A stretch of 64,000 nt of DNA, taken from NCBI RefSeq assembly GCF_965137335.1, contig NZ_CBCRZD010000003.1, one strand, 5' to 3'. The notes under the pieces are model-generated. The model searched no databases and was not told the origin of the DNA. It was given only the letters and a program-made list of their open reading frames with translations. The DNA is from Empedobacter stercoris (GTDB lineage: Bacteria > Bacteroidota > Bacteroidia > Flavobacteriales > Weeksellaceae). This document shows, piece after piece, positions 44,022-52,196 of the stretch (position 1 is its first letter; the number at the start of each line of letters is the position of its first letter). The translations under genes and the position numbers were made by a program.

Positions 44022-44483
44022 TTAGTTGTTGAAGTGATATAGAAAAACTACATCTGCTGTATAAGCAGGTTTTGGATTGTCTTTAATTTCGAAGTTAGCT
44101 TCAATTACGACTTTTGCAATTCCTCTTAAGTCTGTTATCTTTTTTAATTTAGCTGTTAATCTTACTTCGCTATCTACTAAAACAGCTTGTCCAAATTTTA
44201 AATTCTCTATCCCGTAATTGATTAACATTTTGATATTTCGAACTTCTGCAATTTGATCCCATAAATGAGGAATCAAAGAAAGTGTTAAATAACCATGAGC
44301 AATTGTTTTTTTGAAAGGACCTTCATTAGCAGCTTTTTCTGGATCTGTATGAATCCATTGATGATCTAAAGTTGCATCAGCAAAGCGATTGATTTGTTCT
44401 TGTGTTATAATGTGCCAATCTGATTTTCCTATTTCTTTTCCTTCGAATGCTTTGTACTCATCGAAATTATTAATAATTACCAT
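44022..44483 (-). CDS. MaoC family (R)-hydratase-like protein
   Basis: A 153-residue hot-dog-fold protein. The hydratase 2 signature is visible in ITQEQINRFADATLDHQWIHTDPEKA (catalytic Asp and His near 31-45) followed by IAHGYLTLSLIPHL. Such enzymes hydrate 2-enoyl-CoA to (R)-3-hydroxyacyl-CoA. It is a single-gene unit. Confidence 0.9.
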   Translation of the reverse strand: MVIINNFDEYKAFEGKEIGKSDWHIITQEQINRFADATLDHQWIHTDPEKAANEGPFKKTIAHGYLTLSLIPHLWDQIAEVRNIKMLINYGIENLKFGQAVLVDSEVRLTAKLKKITDLRGIAKVVIEANFEIKDNPKPAYTADVVFLYHFNN

Positions 44484-44588
44484 TATTCAGGTTTTTTTGT
44501 TTTTAGTATTCTAATTGTTCAAATCTAATGAATAATCGGCAGAAAAATAAATATTCATCTAACAATAATTATGCATGAATAATAAGTA

Positions 44589-44623
44589 TAAAAAATCCGA
44601 TTCTTAAATTTAAGAATCGGATT
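44589..44623 (-). terminator. terminator after the YkvA-like gene
   Basis: A 30-base perfect palindrome (AATCCGATTCTTAAA and its complement) with a T run on the minus strand. Confidence 0.85.
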
Positions 44624-44645
44624 GATTTTGATTTATTTAATAGTT

Positions 44646-44999
44646 TTAATTTACAATCTCTGCATCTTCTACATCTGCATAAACTTGCTGTGTTGATTTC
44701 CAAGATAAATATTTTAAGACTTCTTTATTGAAATATTTCATTCCAAAAAGTAAAATCCCAAGGTCATCTATTAAACCAAAAGGTCCTAAAAGTGCTTCTG
44801 GAATAAAATCAATTGGAGAAATTATATATAAAGTTGCCAATAAACCTAAAACAATATTTTTCATGTCAGGTTTGTAGTTACCTTTTCTGAAATCGCTTAG
44901 CATTGCAAAAAATGCTTTCACTTTTTCGATGAAAGATTTGTCATTTTGAGCTGCCATTGCAGCACCACTAGCGACTTTAAAGAATTTTGATTTTTTCAT
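44646..44999 (-). CDS. YkvA family (DUF1232) protein
   Basis: A 117-residue protein with the DUF1232 core LLATLYIISPIDFIPEALLGPFGLIDDLGILLFG (residues 52-86), a hydrophobic hairpin that likely associates with the inner membrane. The family function is unknown. Single gene with its own terminator. Confidence 0.87.
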   Translation of the reverse strand: MKKSKFFKVASGAAMAAQNDKSFIEKVKAFFAMLSDFRKGNYKPDMKNIVLGLLATLYIISPIDFIPEALLGPFGLIDDLGILLFGMKYFNKEVLKYLSWKSTQQVYADVEDAEIVN

Positions 45000-45064
45000 T
45001 TTACAAAATATGTTTTAAAAACGTATTATGTATTACAAAGTACATGCCAATATTTAGTTGTAAA

Positions 45065-45286
45065 CTATTTTTGTAAATCTTGTTCAATTGAAAAAATCCA
45101 TTCAAATTTCTGGTTTTCAAACTTTTCTTCAGCCAATAAATACAATGTTTTTTCGGTTTCTTCATACTTTACTTTATCCATTGTTGCTGGATTAAATGGA
45201 GGTAACTGTTCTATAGCAACCGTAATTTTTTTTGTATTTCCTTTATAATTGATTTCTTTCGAAATTTCTAGTTTATTCATGATCAT
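45065..45286 (-). CDS. small protein of unknown function
   Basis: The 73-residue product has no signal peptide, is Glu/Lys-rich, and starts with KLEISKEINYKGNTKKITVAIEQLPP, which looks like a small beta-rich fold. No family is recognised. It is divergent from the eIF1-like gene with 90 bases between starts. Confidence 0.5.
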   Translation of the reverse strand: MIMNKLEISKEINYKGNTKKITVAIEQLPPFNPATMDKVKYEETEKTLYLLAEEKFENQKFEWIFSIEQDLQK

Positions 45287-45347
45287 TTTCTTTGCGTCGT
45301 AAATTTACAAAATAAAGGTTTTCTAAGGAGTTCTTAAGAGATAATAT

Positions 45348-45355
45348 TATCTTTG
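45348..45355 (+). promoter_or_regulatory. TAnnTTTG promoter box of the eIF1-like gene
   Basis: TATCTTTG lies 21 bases before the start at 45377. Confidence 0.55.
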
Positions 45356-45376
45356 TTTGTATAATACAGAATATAA

Positions 45377-45706
45377 ATGAACGATTTACACGACCAATTA
45401 AAAAATTTATTTCCTGATCATATCGCAGAACCAGAAGAAAATCAAGAGGTTGAAAATGAATTATGGATGCAAGATGATCCATTGATATGTAAATACGAAA
45501 AACGTAAAGGAAAACCTACCACTGTAATAGAAGGGTACACGGGTGCGGACGAAGATTTTAAACAATTGGCCAAAGAAATAAAGGTCTTTTTGGGTGTTGG
45601 AGGTAGTTTCAAAGACGATTCGATCATTATACAAGGAGATTATCGCGATAAAATAATGTCTTACTTGAAGGATAAAGGATTTAAAGTGAAAAGGGTAGGT
45701 GGTTAA
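45377..45706 (+). CDS. SUI1/eIF1-like translation factor (YciH family)
   Basis: A 109-residue protein whose C-terminal half is the SUI1 fold: KGKPTTVIEGY, LAKEIKVFLGVGGSFKDDSIIIQGDYRDKIMSYL, and the basic ending KGFKVKRVGG. The bacterial YciH group is related to eukaryotic eIF1 and may check initiation codons on the 30S subunit. It has no operon partner within 60 bases except the following nucleoside phosphorylase. Confidence 0.9.
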   Translation: MNDLHDQLKNLFPDHIAEPEENQEVENELWMQDDPLICKYEKRKGKPTTVIEGYTGADEDFKQLAKEIKVFLGVGGSFKDDSIIIQGDYRDKIMSYLKDKGFKVKRVGG

Positions 45707-45771
45707 TAAATTCTTTACCATTATTACAGATAAAGATTGTATATTGTATCCTTATTTTTAATTTTAAAATC

Positions 45772-46644
45772 ATGAGTAAAGCAGCATCAGAATTAGTTTT
45801 AAATGCAGACGGAAGCATTTACCATTGTAATATAAAACCAGAACATTTAGCTGATACAATTATAACAGTTGGTGATCCAAATCGAGTTGAAAAAGTGTCA
45901 AGACATTTTGACACCATAGAGCATACTGCTTCTAAAAGGGAGATTGTTACACATACAGGAATGTTGAACGGGAAACGTTTAACGGTTATTTCGACAGGAA
46001 TGGGAACAGATAATATTGATATTGTTTTCTCTGAATTAGATGCGTTGGCAAATATTGATTTGGAAACTGGAGAGATTAAAAAAGATTTCAGAAAATTATC
46101 ATTTGTTCGTTTAGGTACTTCAGGAGCTTTGCAAGATGATATTCCTGTAGATAGTTTTGTAATTGGTTCTCACGGATTAGGTTTAGATGGTCTTTTGCAT
46201 TATTATGTTGGAAGTGAAGTTGTGATGAATAAAGAGATTGAAGATGCTTTTATCAAACATGTAGATTGGTCACCAAATAAAGCACGACCTTATTTAGTTG
46301 GAGGATCTGAAACTTTACTAAATAAATTAGCATCAGAAAAAACAATTCAAGGAATAACAGCTACAGCTTGTGGATTTTATGGACCTCAAGGTCGCTTTTT
46401 GAGATTACAACCTAACCCTGCTGATATCAACGATCGTTTGACTTCTTTTAACCATAATGGTTTAAGAATTTCTAATTTTGAAATGGAAACTTCTGCAATT
46501 TATGGGTTAGCAGCGATGATGGGACATGAAGCTTTATCGGTGAATGCAATTGTAGCGAACAGAATTTTAGGTGAATTTAGTACAGATTCTTACAAAACGG
46601 TTGATGCAATGATCGAGTATTCTTTGGAAAGACTGGTAAGGTAG
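45772..46644 (+). CDS. nucleoside phosphorylase (uridine phosphorylase-like)
   Basis: A 290-residue enzyme of the PNP/UDP phosphorylase family I, which splits nucleosides with phosphate for salvage. Phosphate and ribose-site texts are VGDPNRVEKVSRHFD (33-47), THTGMLNGKRLTVISTGMGTDN and the NFEMETSAIYGLAAMMGHEAL stretch near residue 238. Pyrimidine versus purine preference is uncertain; the latter motif resembles the uridine branch. It is the last chromosomal gene before the integrated element. Confidence 0.9.
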   Translation: MSKAASELVLNADGSIYHCNIKPEHLADTIITVGDPNRVEKVSRHFDTIEHTASKREIVTHTGMLNGKRLTVISTGMGTDNIDIVFSELDALANIDLETGEIKKDFRKLSFVRLGTSGALQDDIPVDSFVIGSHGLGLDGLLHYYVGSEVVMNKEIEDAFIKHVDWSPNKARPYLVGGSETLLNKLASEKTIQGITATACGFYGPQGRFLRLQPNPADINDRLTSFNHNGLRISNFEMETSAIYGLAAMMGHEALSVNAIVANRILGEFSTDSYKTVDAMIEYSLERLVR

Positions 46645-46701
46645 TGTTAAACATACTGATTATCAAATAGATAAACGGTAAACAAACAGAAAAAAATTAA
46701 T

Positions 46702-46782
46702 AAAGGGGTTTATTCTAAAGCACTGATTAGTAATGGTTTGCACTTTTTTGCACAACTATGCACAGTAAGAATAAACCCCTTT
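46702..46782. repeat. 15-bp perfect inverted repeat next to the integrase, with three TGCAC words
   Basis: AAAGGGGTTTATTCT (46702-46716) and its exact complement (46768-46782) flank 51 bases that hold three TGCAC words. Such arrangements occur at att sites as integrase or excisionase binding sites, and also as operators. Its position between the last host gene and the integrase favours an att region. Confidence 0.5.
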
Positions 46783-46802
46783 GTCAACCCCTCAATCATT
46801 TT

Positions 46803-46810
46803 TAATTTTG
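46803..46810 (+). promoter_or_regulatory. TAnnTTTG promoter box of the integrase
   Basis: TAATTTTG lies 22 bases before the integrase start, so the gene is likely read by the host RNA polymerase. Confidence 0.5.
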
Positions 46811-46832
46811 TTTTATATTAAATGTTTTAAAA

Positions 46833-48254
46833 ATGATTAATTACATCATCAAAGAAAAAGTTTTAGGGAAAAAAAGTGCTGTAAGTGCAATTATTACTGG
46901 GTGTTTTATAAACGAAAAACCTAACGATAAAATAAAGATCGCTCTTGGTGTTAGTGTAACGCCCGAGATGTTTGGTACACCAGCAAATAAATATAATTAC
47001 AATAAAGATCAAATACAAAACGGTCGTACTTACGAAATTAATATACTTAGAAATAAAATACACCAAATAGAAGATAAACTTCAACTTGTTTTAAATTTTT
47101 ATTTGTTGTCGGGTATTACACCAACAAAATCAGTTTTTGAGGAAAAATTATTATCAATTTTGATTAACGATGGTATTATCATCAAGAAAAATTTCACTCC
47201 TAAAAATGTTCATTATCTTGATGAACATTTAGAGTCGCTGATATTTAAAGAAAGGGATCTGATTGAAAAAAATTTTAAGACGAGCGATTCTAAATATAAG
47301 ACTTACAATACTTTATTATCGCATATATATAACTACCAAGATTACATCAAAACACGTCTGGTTATTGAAGAGATAAAAGTTGCAACTATTTTAGATTTTG
47401 TCGATACTACAAATAAAATAACTATTGGTGAAATTAAAATTGAAAATAACCACGTAAAATCAAATAAGACAATCAGAAATAAAGAGGGGTATTCGCTGAA
47501 TAGTATTAATATCCTTATTGCTAATTTTAAATCAGTCTTAAGGCAAGTTGATTCTGATGTTGTCCAAATCAATTGTAATTTGTCAGATAAACGGTTGAAG
47601 AAACAAAAAGTCCAAAACGCAAAAAAAATATATCTAAATACTGAAATTCTCGAAAAAATATATAATCATAAACCACTTAAAAATAAAACACAAAGAGCAA
47701 AGGATTATATCTTACTCGCGAGTTGTAGCGGTATGCGTTATCAGAGTGTTGCTCTACTACATAAATATACGATTAATGAAATTACAACTCGCGAGGGTGA
47801 AGTGTTTTCCGTTGTACAAAATACGGCAACAAAAACAAACATAACTATACTATCACCTTGTTTTAAAATTATGCGCGAAATTTATGAACGAAACGGAAAT
47901 AAATTTCCAAAAATAATGTTCAGTCAACGTTTAAGTGAAGCAATGAGAGAGCTTCTAAGCGAGGTTGGCATTAATTATGAAGTTGCTGTGAATGAGTGGA
48001 TATATGGTAAAGGTATTGTTAGCAAAATGGAAACGATAGACACTATAATAACGTCGCATGACAACAGAAAATCATTTGTAACTAATTTACTTCAACTAGG
48101 TGTGTCATCAAGTATAGTTAGATCAATGACACACGAAAATATCGAAGAAAACAGTTCATCATTTAATATATATGACAATGCTTCAGCTATTGACAGAGCT
48201 ATAACATTTTACGAAGCAACGAAAAACCTCAACTCTGTTATTTATCGTTACTAA
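46833..48254 (+). CDS. int: tyrosine recombinase/integrase
   Basis: A 473-residue site-specific recombinase. The N-terminal 115 residues hold an arm-binding region and the SAM-like core-binding domain runs from about 125 to 255. The catalytic residues are R302 (SGMRYQS), K near 326 (TATKTN), H409-x-x-R412 (SHDNRKSF), H434 (MTHENI) and Y447 (NIYDNA). All five positions are present, so it should be active. It is transcribed from a TAnnTTTG box and ends in a terminator shared with the convergent small gene. Confidence 0.95.
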   Translation: MINYIIKEKVLGKKSAVSAIITGCFINEKPNDKIKIALGVSVTPEMFGTPANKYNYNKDQIQNGRTYEINILRNKIHQIEDKLQLVLNFYLLSGITPTKSVFEEKLLSILINDGIIIKKNFTPKNVHYLDEHLESLIFKERDLIEKNFKTSDSKYKTYNTLLSHIYNYQDYIKTRLVIEEIKVATILDFVDTTNKITIGEIKIENNHVKSNKTIRNKEGYSLNSINILIANFKSVLRQVDSDVVQINCNLSDKRLKKQKVQNAKKIYLNTEILEKIYNHKPLKNKTQRAKDYILLASCSGMRYQSVALLHKYTINEITTREGEVFSVVQNTATKTNITILSPCFKIMREIYERNGNKFPKIMFSQRLSEAMRELLSEVGINYEVAVNEWIYGKGIVSKMETIDTIITSHDNRKSFVTNLLQLGVSSSIVRSMTHENIEENSSSFNIYDNASAIDRAITFYEATKNLNSVIYRY

Positions 48255-48264
48255 TATTAACAAG

Positions 48265-48292
48265 AAAAGCACCTTATTTAGGTGCTTTTTTT
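48265..48292. terminator. terminator between integrase and the excisionase-like gene
   Basis: AAAAGCACCT pairs with AGGTGCTTTT around 5 bases, T run on the + side. It overlaps the 3' end of the minus-strand gene. Confidence 0.8.
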
Positions 48293-48480
48293 CTTCTTGT
48301 TATTTTGCCAGTTAACAGAAACTCTTCGCATTCGTCAAGATAGTAATAAGAAGTATTACTTATCTTTGATTTGTAAGCTGGGAAACCTTTCTTTTCCCAG
48401 CTTCTCAGAGCGTTTCTTGTAATATTAAAATATTGCATAACCACCGAGCTATCAACCAACTTTTTTGACTTTTCAGCCAT
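48274..48480 (-). CDS. excisionase-like small DNA-binding protein
   Basis: The 68 residues fit a MerR/excisionase-type winged helix: VVMQYFNITRNALRSWEKKGFPAYKS, then YYYLDECEEFL, a basic tail TRRKKAPK. Position next to and convergent with the integrase supports a directionality factor or lysogeny repressor. A minus-strand TAnnTTTG box (48488-48495) lies 7 bases before its start, so the mRNA may be leaderless. Confidence 0.75.
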   Translation of the reverse strand: MAEKSKKLVDSSVVMQYFNITRNALRSWEKKGFPAYKSKISNTSYYYLDECEEFLLTGKITRRKKAPK

Positions 48481-48487
48481 CTTTTTT

Positions 48488-48495
48488 CAAATTTA
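48488..48495 (-). promoter_or_regulatory. TAnnTTTG box of the excisionase-like gene
   Basis: Reads TAAATTTG on the minus strand, 7 bases before the start. Confidence 0.45.
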
Positions 48496-48541
48496 AAAAA
48501 TAATAAATGTGCTTTCACAACTGGACTATTTTTATTTGTTT

Positions 48542-48560
48542 GATCTCTGTAACAGAGATC
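48542..48560. promoter_or_regulatory. 19-bp palindrome upstream of the excisionase-like gene
   Basis: GATCTCTGT-A-ACAGAGATC is a perfect 9+1+9 inverted repeat about 60 bases upstream of the gene on the minus strand. It has the size of a repressor operator. Confidence 0.5.
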
Positions 48561-49023
48561 GTTCTTACTCATTCTAAGAGCTAATAAGGACTAATTATTG
48601 TATTATTTTTCAAAATTTGATGGGACAAATATAGGTATAATATTTTAATTATAAAAATTATTTATATTTTTTTTAATAAAATAGATAAAATTTATACAAA
48701 CTTATTCTTATCTTTTCAAATTGAGTGGTTTTTTATATGTTATAATATCATTTAATCCGATAGTGTTTTATTTTAATTTTAAGACCTCTTAAAGCTTTTG
48801 TATATATCAATGTATCACTTTTGTATAAAAGTCTCTTAAATCAATTAAAAAATAGGTTTGCTAGGTTATTCGCGTGTCGGGTGGGGCGCGCCCTAGGTTA
48901 TGAGTCGTCCTATTGGTATCTGTGTCGCCCTATGTTACAAGTAACAATTGGAAGTTATTTTTTAGTCCCTACACTTAATTAACATAGGTGCTCCGCACAA
49001 TTGGCATTAATTAATATGTAAAG

Positions 49024-49606
49024 CCCCTGCGGGTCTATTCTAATTAGATTGGAATATATTTTTTATATTTATATTAATCTCATATATCCAATATAAGAGA
49101 CTTTATGTATAAAATGATACTTCGTATCATATTTTTAAATATAATAACTTAGAATTAAAATAAACAGTAAAATAATACATATATAATCTCTTTGCTTCGC
49201 GAAGCATTGGAATAGATTTAATATTAACCCTACGGGTCTATTCTTTATTTTTAATTGGAATATTATTTTATATGTAATACCTCTAATATTAGATTTAAGA
49301 GACTTTATACATAAAATGATACTTCGTATCATATTTAATATTTAATACTCTTAAATCTAAAATAAATAATATACATAAGAGTTTATTAGTGCTTCGCGAA
49401 GCATTGGAATATTAAAGATATATTAAGCCCCTGCGGGTCTCTTTTCATTTATGATTGGAATATTTTTAAAATATAATACCTCTTATATTAGATTTAAGAG
49501 ACTTTATACATAANATGATACTTCGTATCATATTTTTAAATATAATAGCTTAGAATTAAAATAAATAGTAAAATAATACATATATAATCTCTTTGCTTCG
49601 CGAAGC
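49024..49606. repeat. three tandem ~200-bp repeats with hairpin modules
   Basis: Each unit has, in order, a CCC(C)T-GC/AC-GGGTCT box (49024, 49228, 49428), an ATTGGAATAT word, the palindrome ATGATAC-TTC-GTATCAT (49114-49130, 49316-49332, 49515-49531) and the palindrome GCTTCGCGAAGC (49194-49205, 49391-49402, 49595-49606). Periods are about 199-204 bases. Units 1 and 3 are almost identical between the last two palindromes; unit 2 has diverged. An undetermined base (N) is at 49514, inside unit 3. Confidence 0.85.
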
Positions 49607-49743
49607 TAATTAATAAATATTATTCCAATTAATAATTAATTAAATACCTGCGTACGCGCTATATAATATTAATATATAATATATATCAGATTTATCTTAA
49701 TTATCTTAATTATCCTCTTTTTCTTCTTTATCCTCTTTACATC

Positions 49744-49877
49744 CTTAAGCTCAATCCCTCTGTTTATAAGGGTTACTGGTTAATTTATTAAGAAATCCTT
49801 AAGCATATCTCTTAAGCCTTAAGAGTCTTAAGCAATCCTTAAGGGCTTAAGCTTAGCTTAGCTTAACAATCCTTAAG
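49744..49877. repeat. cluster of eight CTTAAG palindromes
   Basis: CTTAAG occurs at 49744, 49798, 49811, 49818, 49827, 49838, 49846 and 49872; seven of the eight are within 80 bases. The longer word CAATCCTTAAGG occurs twice. The dense, roughly helical spacing (7-13 bases for most neighbours) fits binding sites of an initiator or repressor. Confidence 0.75.
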
Positions 49878-49976
49878 GTTTAATACTAAGGAAATTTTAT
49901 ACCAATCAAAAAAAATAAAAATATTTTCAAAAATGGTTTGGGATAAATAAAAATGTCAGGTAGTATTGTTTATATC

Positions 49977-50005
49977 GACTGGGTATTTTCAACCAGTCTT
50001 TTTTT
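49977..50005 (+). terminator. terminator after the repeat region
   Basis: GACTGG pairs with CCAGTC, followed by seven T. No gene precedes it for 1.5 kb on this strand, so it would end a non-coding transcript. Confidence 0.6.
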
Positions 50006-50020
50006 AAGCGAATATATAAA

Positions 50021-50087
50021 AGTCAAAAATAATTTACTAAAAAAGTGACTTTTATGAAAGTTCGGACTATTTATTAGTAAAGATACC
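50021..50087 (+). promoter_or_regulatory. operator/promoter block, copy 1
   Basis: This 67-base block is repeated at 52197-52263 with about four fifths identity. It contains AAAGTCA and TGACTTT as inverted halves, the odd palindrome AAAAGTGACTTTT, and the box GGACTATTTAT (50066-50074 for ACTATTTAT), 18 bases before the next start. Confidence 0.65.
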
Positions 50088-50092
50088 AAAAA

Positions 50093-50287
50093 ATGAAAAA
50101 TACAGAATACAGCCAACTACTGGCAAAAATGAGAAACGATCCAAATATCAACCTAAACGATGATGAACTCGCAAAAGAGCTAAACTTTACAAGAATGACC
50201 CTATATAAGCGAATTATCGACCATAAATGGAAACAAAATGAAGTAACCAAGTTAATGGAATTAGCAAAAAAATACGAGTTAATATAA
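50093..50287 (+). CDS. small helix-turn-helix regulator
   Basis: A 64-residue protein with the helix-turn-helix text DDELAKELNFTRMTLYKRI (residues 23-41) and a basic recognition region. It lies directly after operator block copy 1 and is followed by a terminator, so it is a single-gene early unit and may bind the operator blocks or the CTTAAG cluster. Cro-like or activator function is equally possible. Confidence 0.7.
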   Translation: MKNTEYSQLLAKMRNDPNINLNDDELAKELNFTRMTLYKRIIDHKWKQNEVTKLMELAKKYELI

Positions 50288-50325
50288 AAGCTGACGAGCC
50301 ATATACGTAAATGACATAAAGTGTT

Positions 50326-50352
50326 TAACTGGGGATTAGCTACCCCAGTTTT
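50326..50352 (+). terminator. terminator after the small regulator gene
   Basis: AACTGGGG pairs with CCCCAGTT, followed by T. Confidence 0.7.
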
Positions 50353-50394
50353 TATCAAAAACTTTTATGTCACCAACAAACAAAACACAAAACA

Positions 50395-51582
50395 ATGTCA
50401 ACAAAATTTTTAGAATTAAATCAGTCGCAAGACTACACAAATATAACACCAGCAGAAGCACTTGAAATCATGCAAGACCACCTTGCAACATATAACGAGG
50501 GTGAACGCTTCAAACGCTCTTATCAACCTACTAGAGACGCTCTTGAGAGTATTTACGGCGGTAAGATAAACAAGAGAAAGAATACTTCAACTGGTGCGAA
50601 TAATAATGTAACCTCAACCACTAACAATAAGACGAGTTACATTATAAAGAATGATGATGTCAAAGAAGACGAAAAATTTCGATACATCAGAATTTCACAA
50701 ATAAGAAATATTTTGAAAAAAAATATAAGCAAGAGTGCTCATCACCTTTGGACAGCTCTTCAGATGTCGCCAAACTCAAACTCGTTGGGTGCATTCGAAG
50801 TAACACTTCGTGAACTCCAATATCAAACAATAAGTGATAGTATTAATGATGTTGTGAATGATCTTAATGAATTACAACAACAAGGTGAGTTATATTACTT
50901 TAATGATGTTGTTTACCTTACTCATTTTCATTCTAATCAAAAGCAACACGGAAATGATAAGGCTATTAAAGGGATTCTCAACAACTATAACCAATTGAAA
51001 GATAATCAAAAATTACCCTTTATAGGTGATTTTGACACAAAAAATATGACAATGCCACAACTGGAAGAAGCTTTTTTTAATCTGAAGAAAGCAATTGAGT
51101 TAATGGGTAAGTTGTATAGTGGTGCTGACATATATAAAAGTGAAATGTTGGAAATCTGGACAAGCGAACAAGTTGACATTATAATAAGTGGAATATTAAC
51201 TTTTGAAGCTTCACAACCAGTTGAAAAAGTTTCCTTGGTTAGTGCACCAGTAATCGAAAATATTAATGAAGAACCTCAGCAAGAAACAACTCCAATAATA
51301 CAAGAAGAACCTCAGCAAGAAGAGACCATTCAAGAGCAACAACCTGAACCACCAAAGAAGTTAAGTGAAGAAGAAATTGAAAATATAATATATGATGTTT
51401 GCGGTATTAAAGAGGATAAAGTACAAGTATTCAAAGAAATCATGAAACACGAGTTATTCAATAACCTTTATATATATGTACGTAACGCAGGAACAAATCG
51501 CGACAAAATAAACGAGTTGTTTATGAGTGCACTATTCGAATTTCAAAACCAAGGACATACTATTAATCAAAAATCAGCATAA
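50395..51582 (+). CDS. putative phage replication/DNA-binding protein with a Gln/Glu/Pro-rich linker
   Basis: A 395-residue protein. Residues 95-185 (FRYIRISQIRNILKKNISKSAHHLWTAL, then LGAFEVTLRELQYQTISDSINDVVNDLNEL) look like a winged-helix domain as in phage replication initiators. A low-complexity linker with a repeated EEPQQE phrase spans about 290-325, and a helical C-terminal domain follows. I do not recognise a named family. Its place before the terminase genes and its architecture suggest replication, but no catalytic motif is seen. Confidence 0.65.
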   Translation: MSTKFLELNQSQDYTNITPAEALEIMQDHLATYNEGERFKRSYQPTRDALESIYGGKINKRKNTSTGANNNVTSTTNNKTSYIIKNDDVKEDEKFRYIRISQIRNILKKNISKSAHHLWTALQMSPNSNSLGAFEVTLRELQYQTISDSINDVVNDLNELQQQGELYYFNDVVYLTHFHSNQKQHGNDKAIKGILNNYNQLKDNQKLPFIGDFDTKNMTMPQLEEAFFNLKKAIELMGKLYSGADIYKSEMLEIWTSEQVDIIISGILTFEASQPVEKVSLVSAPVIENINEEPQQETTPIIQEEPQQEETIQEQQPEPPKKLSEEEIENIIYDVCGIKEDKVQVFKEIMKHELFNNLYIYVRNAGTNRDKINELFMSALFEFQNQGHTINQKSA

Positions 51583-51584
51583 AA

Positions 51585-52187
51585 ATGAATAAAAATTTTA
51601 AAATAAAAAAAATTGATAAAAATGAAACATATCAATTATTAACAACACACACGATAAACGATGATATACCCATAAATACAGATATACGTAAAATAATAGA
51701 TGATGATGGAAATAATGACGGAGTAATAATAATAGAGTTTCTGTTCAGAGAATTAATGAGAAACCCGAACATGAAAAACGAAGAAGCAAGTAATCTTATA
51801 TGGTATTATATTAATTATCGAAAAGGTTGGAAAATGCTAACCCACGAAGAAAAAATATTCATAAAAAAATACAGTGTTGACAGAGGACATTCAGCGAACT
51901 TTTTTCAGGCAAAATATAATATGCTTAATTACATTCCAGCTAACAATAAGGTAAATAATAAGATAAGATTAGACAAGGATATTTTCGAAAAACTTGGTTC
52001 AAATTTGAGTAGGTATATATACACATCTTTATTATACTATTTACCAGCTACAACCAAGAAAATAAATATAACAGATGAGTTAATTAATAAAATAGGTGTA
52101 GACGCAGATAAAATGAATATATGTCTCGATAAAATGGAAGAGTTGAAAATAATAGTAAGACGTAATAATGAAGTGTTTTTCAATTAA
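51585..52187 (+). CDS. phage protein of unknown function, probably DNA-binding
   Basis: The 200-residue protein starts 2 bases after the previous stop, so it is in the same operon. It is Asn/Lys-rich; the end (ITDELINKIGVDADKMNICLDKMEELKIIVRRNNEVFF) reads like a winged-helix domain. A replication-partner or helper role would fit. No family is recognised. Confidence 0.55.
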   Translation: MNKNFKIKKIDKNETYQLLTTHTINDDIPINTDIRKIIDDDGNNDGVIIIEFLFRELMRNPNMKNEEASNLIWYYINYRKGWKMLTHEEKIFIKKYSVDRGHSANFFQAKYNMLNYIPANNKVNNKIRLDKDIFEKLGSNLSRYIYTSLLYYLPATTKKINITDELINKIGVDADKMNICLDKMEELKIIVRRNNEVFFN

Positions 52188-52196
52188 AAATAAAAA

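Larger units (their letters stand above)
48561..50020. other. gene-free control region of the element (about 1.5 kb)
   Basis: No credible reading frame is found. The stretch is very AT-rich and dotted with short GC-rich palindromes: GGGCGCGCCC at 48884-48893, GTGC-TCC-GCAC at 48988-48998, GCGTACGC at 49650-49657. It also holds three tandem repeats (49024-49606), a cluster of CTTAAG palindromes (49744-49877) and a terminator (49977-50005). It could be the replication origin or immunity control region; the sequence alone does not decide. Confidence 0.7.

Noticed and set aside
45273..45721. Two or three minus-strand frames across the eIF1-like gene.
   Set aside because: They are antisense to a clear SUI1 gene and have no family features.
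49135..49332. A 65-codon minus-strand frame within the repeats.
   Set aside because: It reads through two palindromes and the repeat period, with no start signal, and looks like chance in AT-rich DNA.
49114..49531. ATGATAC-TTC-GTATCAT palindromes looked like loxP/dif-type recombination sites because they contain CTTCGTAT.
   Set aside because: They have a 3-base centre and 7-bp arms, too small for 11-13-bp recombinase arms with a 6-8-bp spacer. The likeness to loxP is a short word only.
49024..49606. The spaced repeats were considered as a CRISPR array.
   Set aside because: Only three units, a period of about 200 bp and conserved (not unique) sequence between palindromes; there are no cas genes in the element.
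48561..50020. A retron or diversity-generating retroelement in the gene-free control region.
   Set aside because: No reverse transcriptase reading frame is present in the window.
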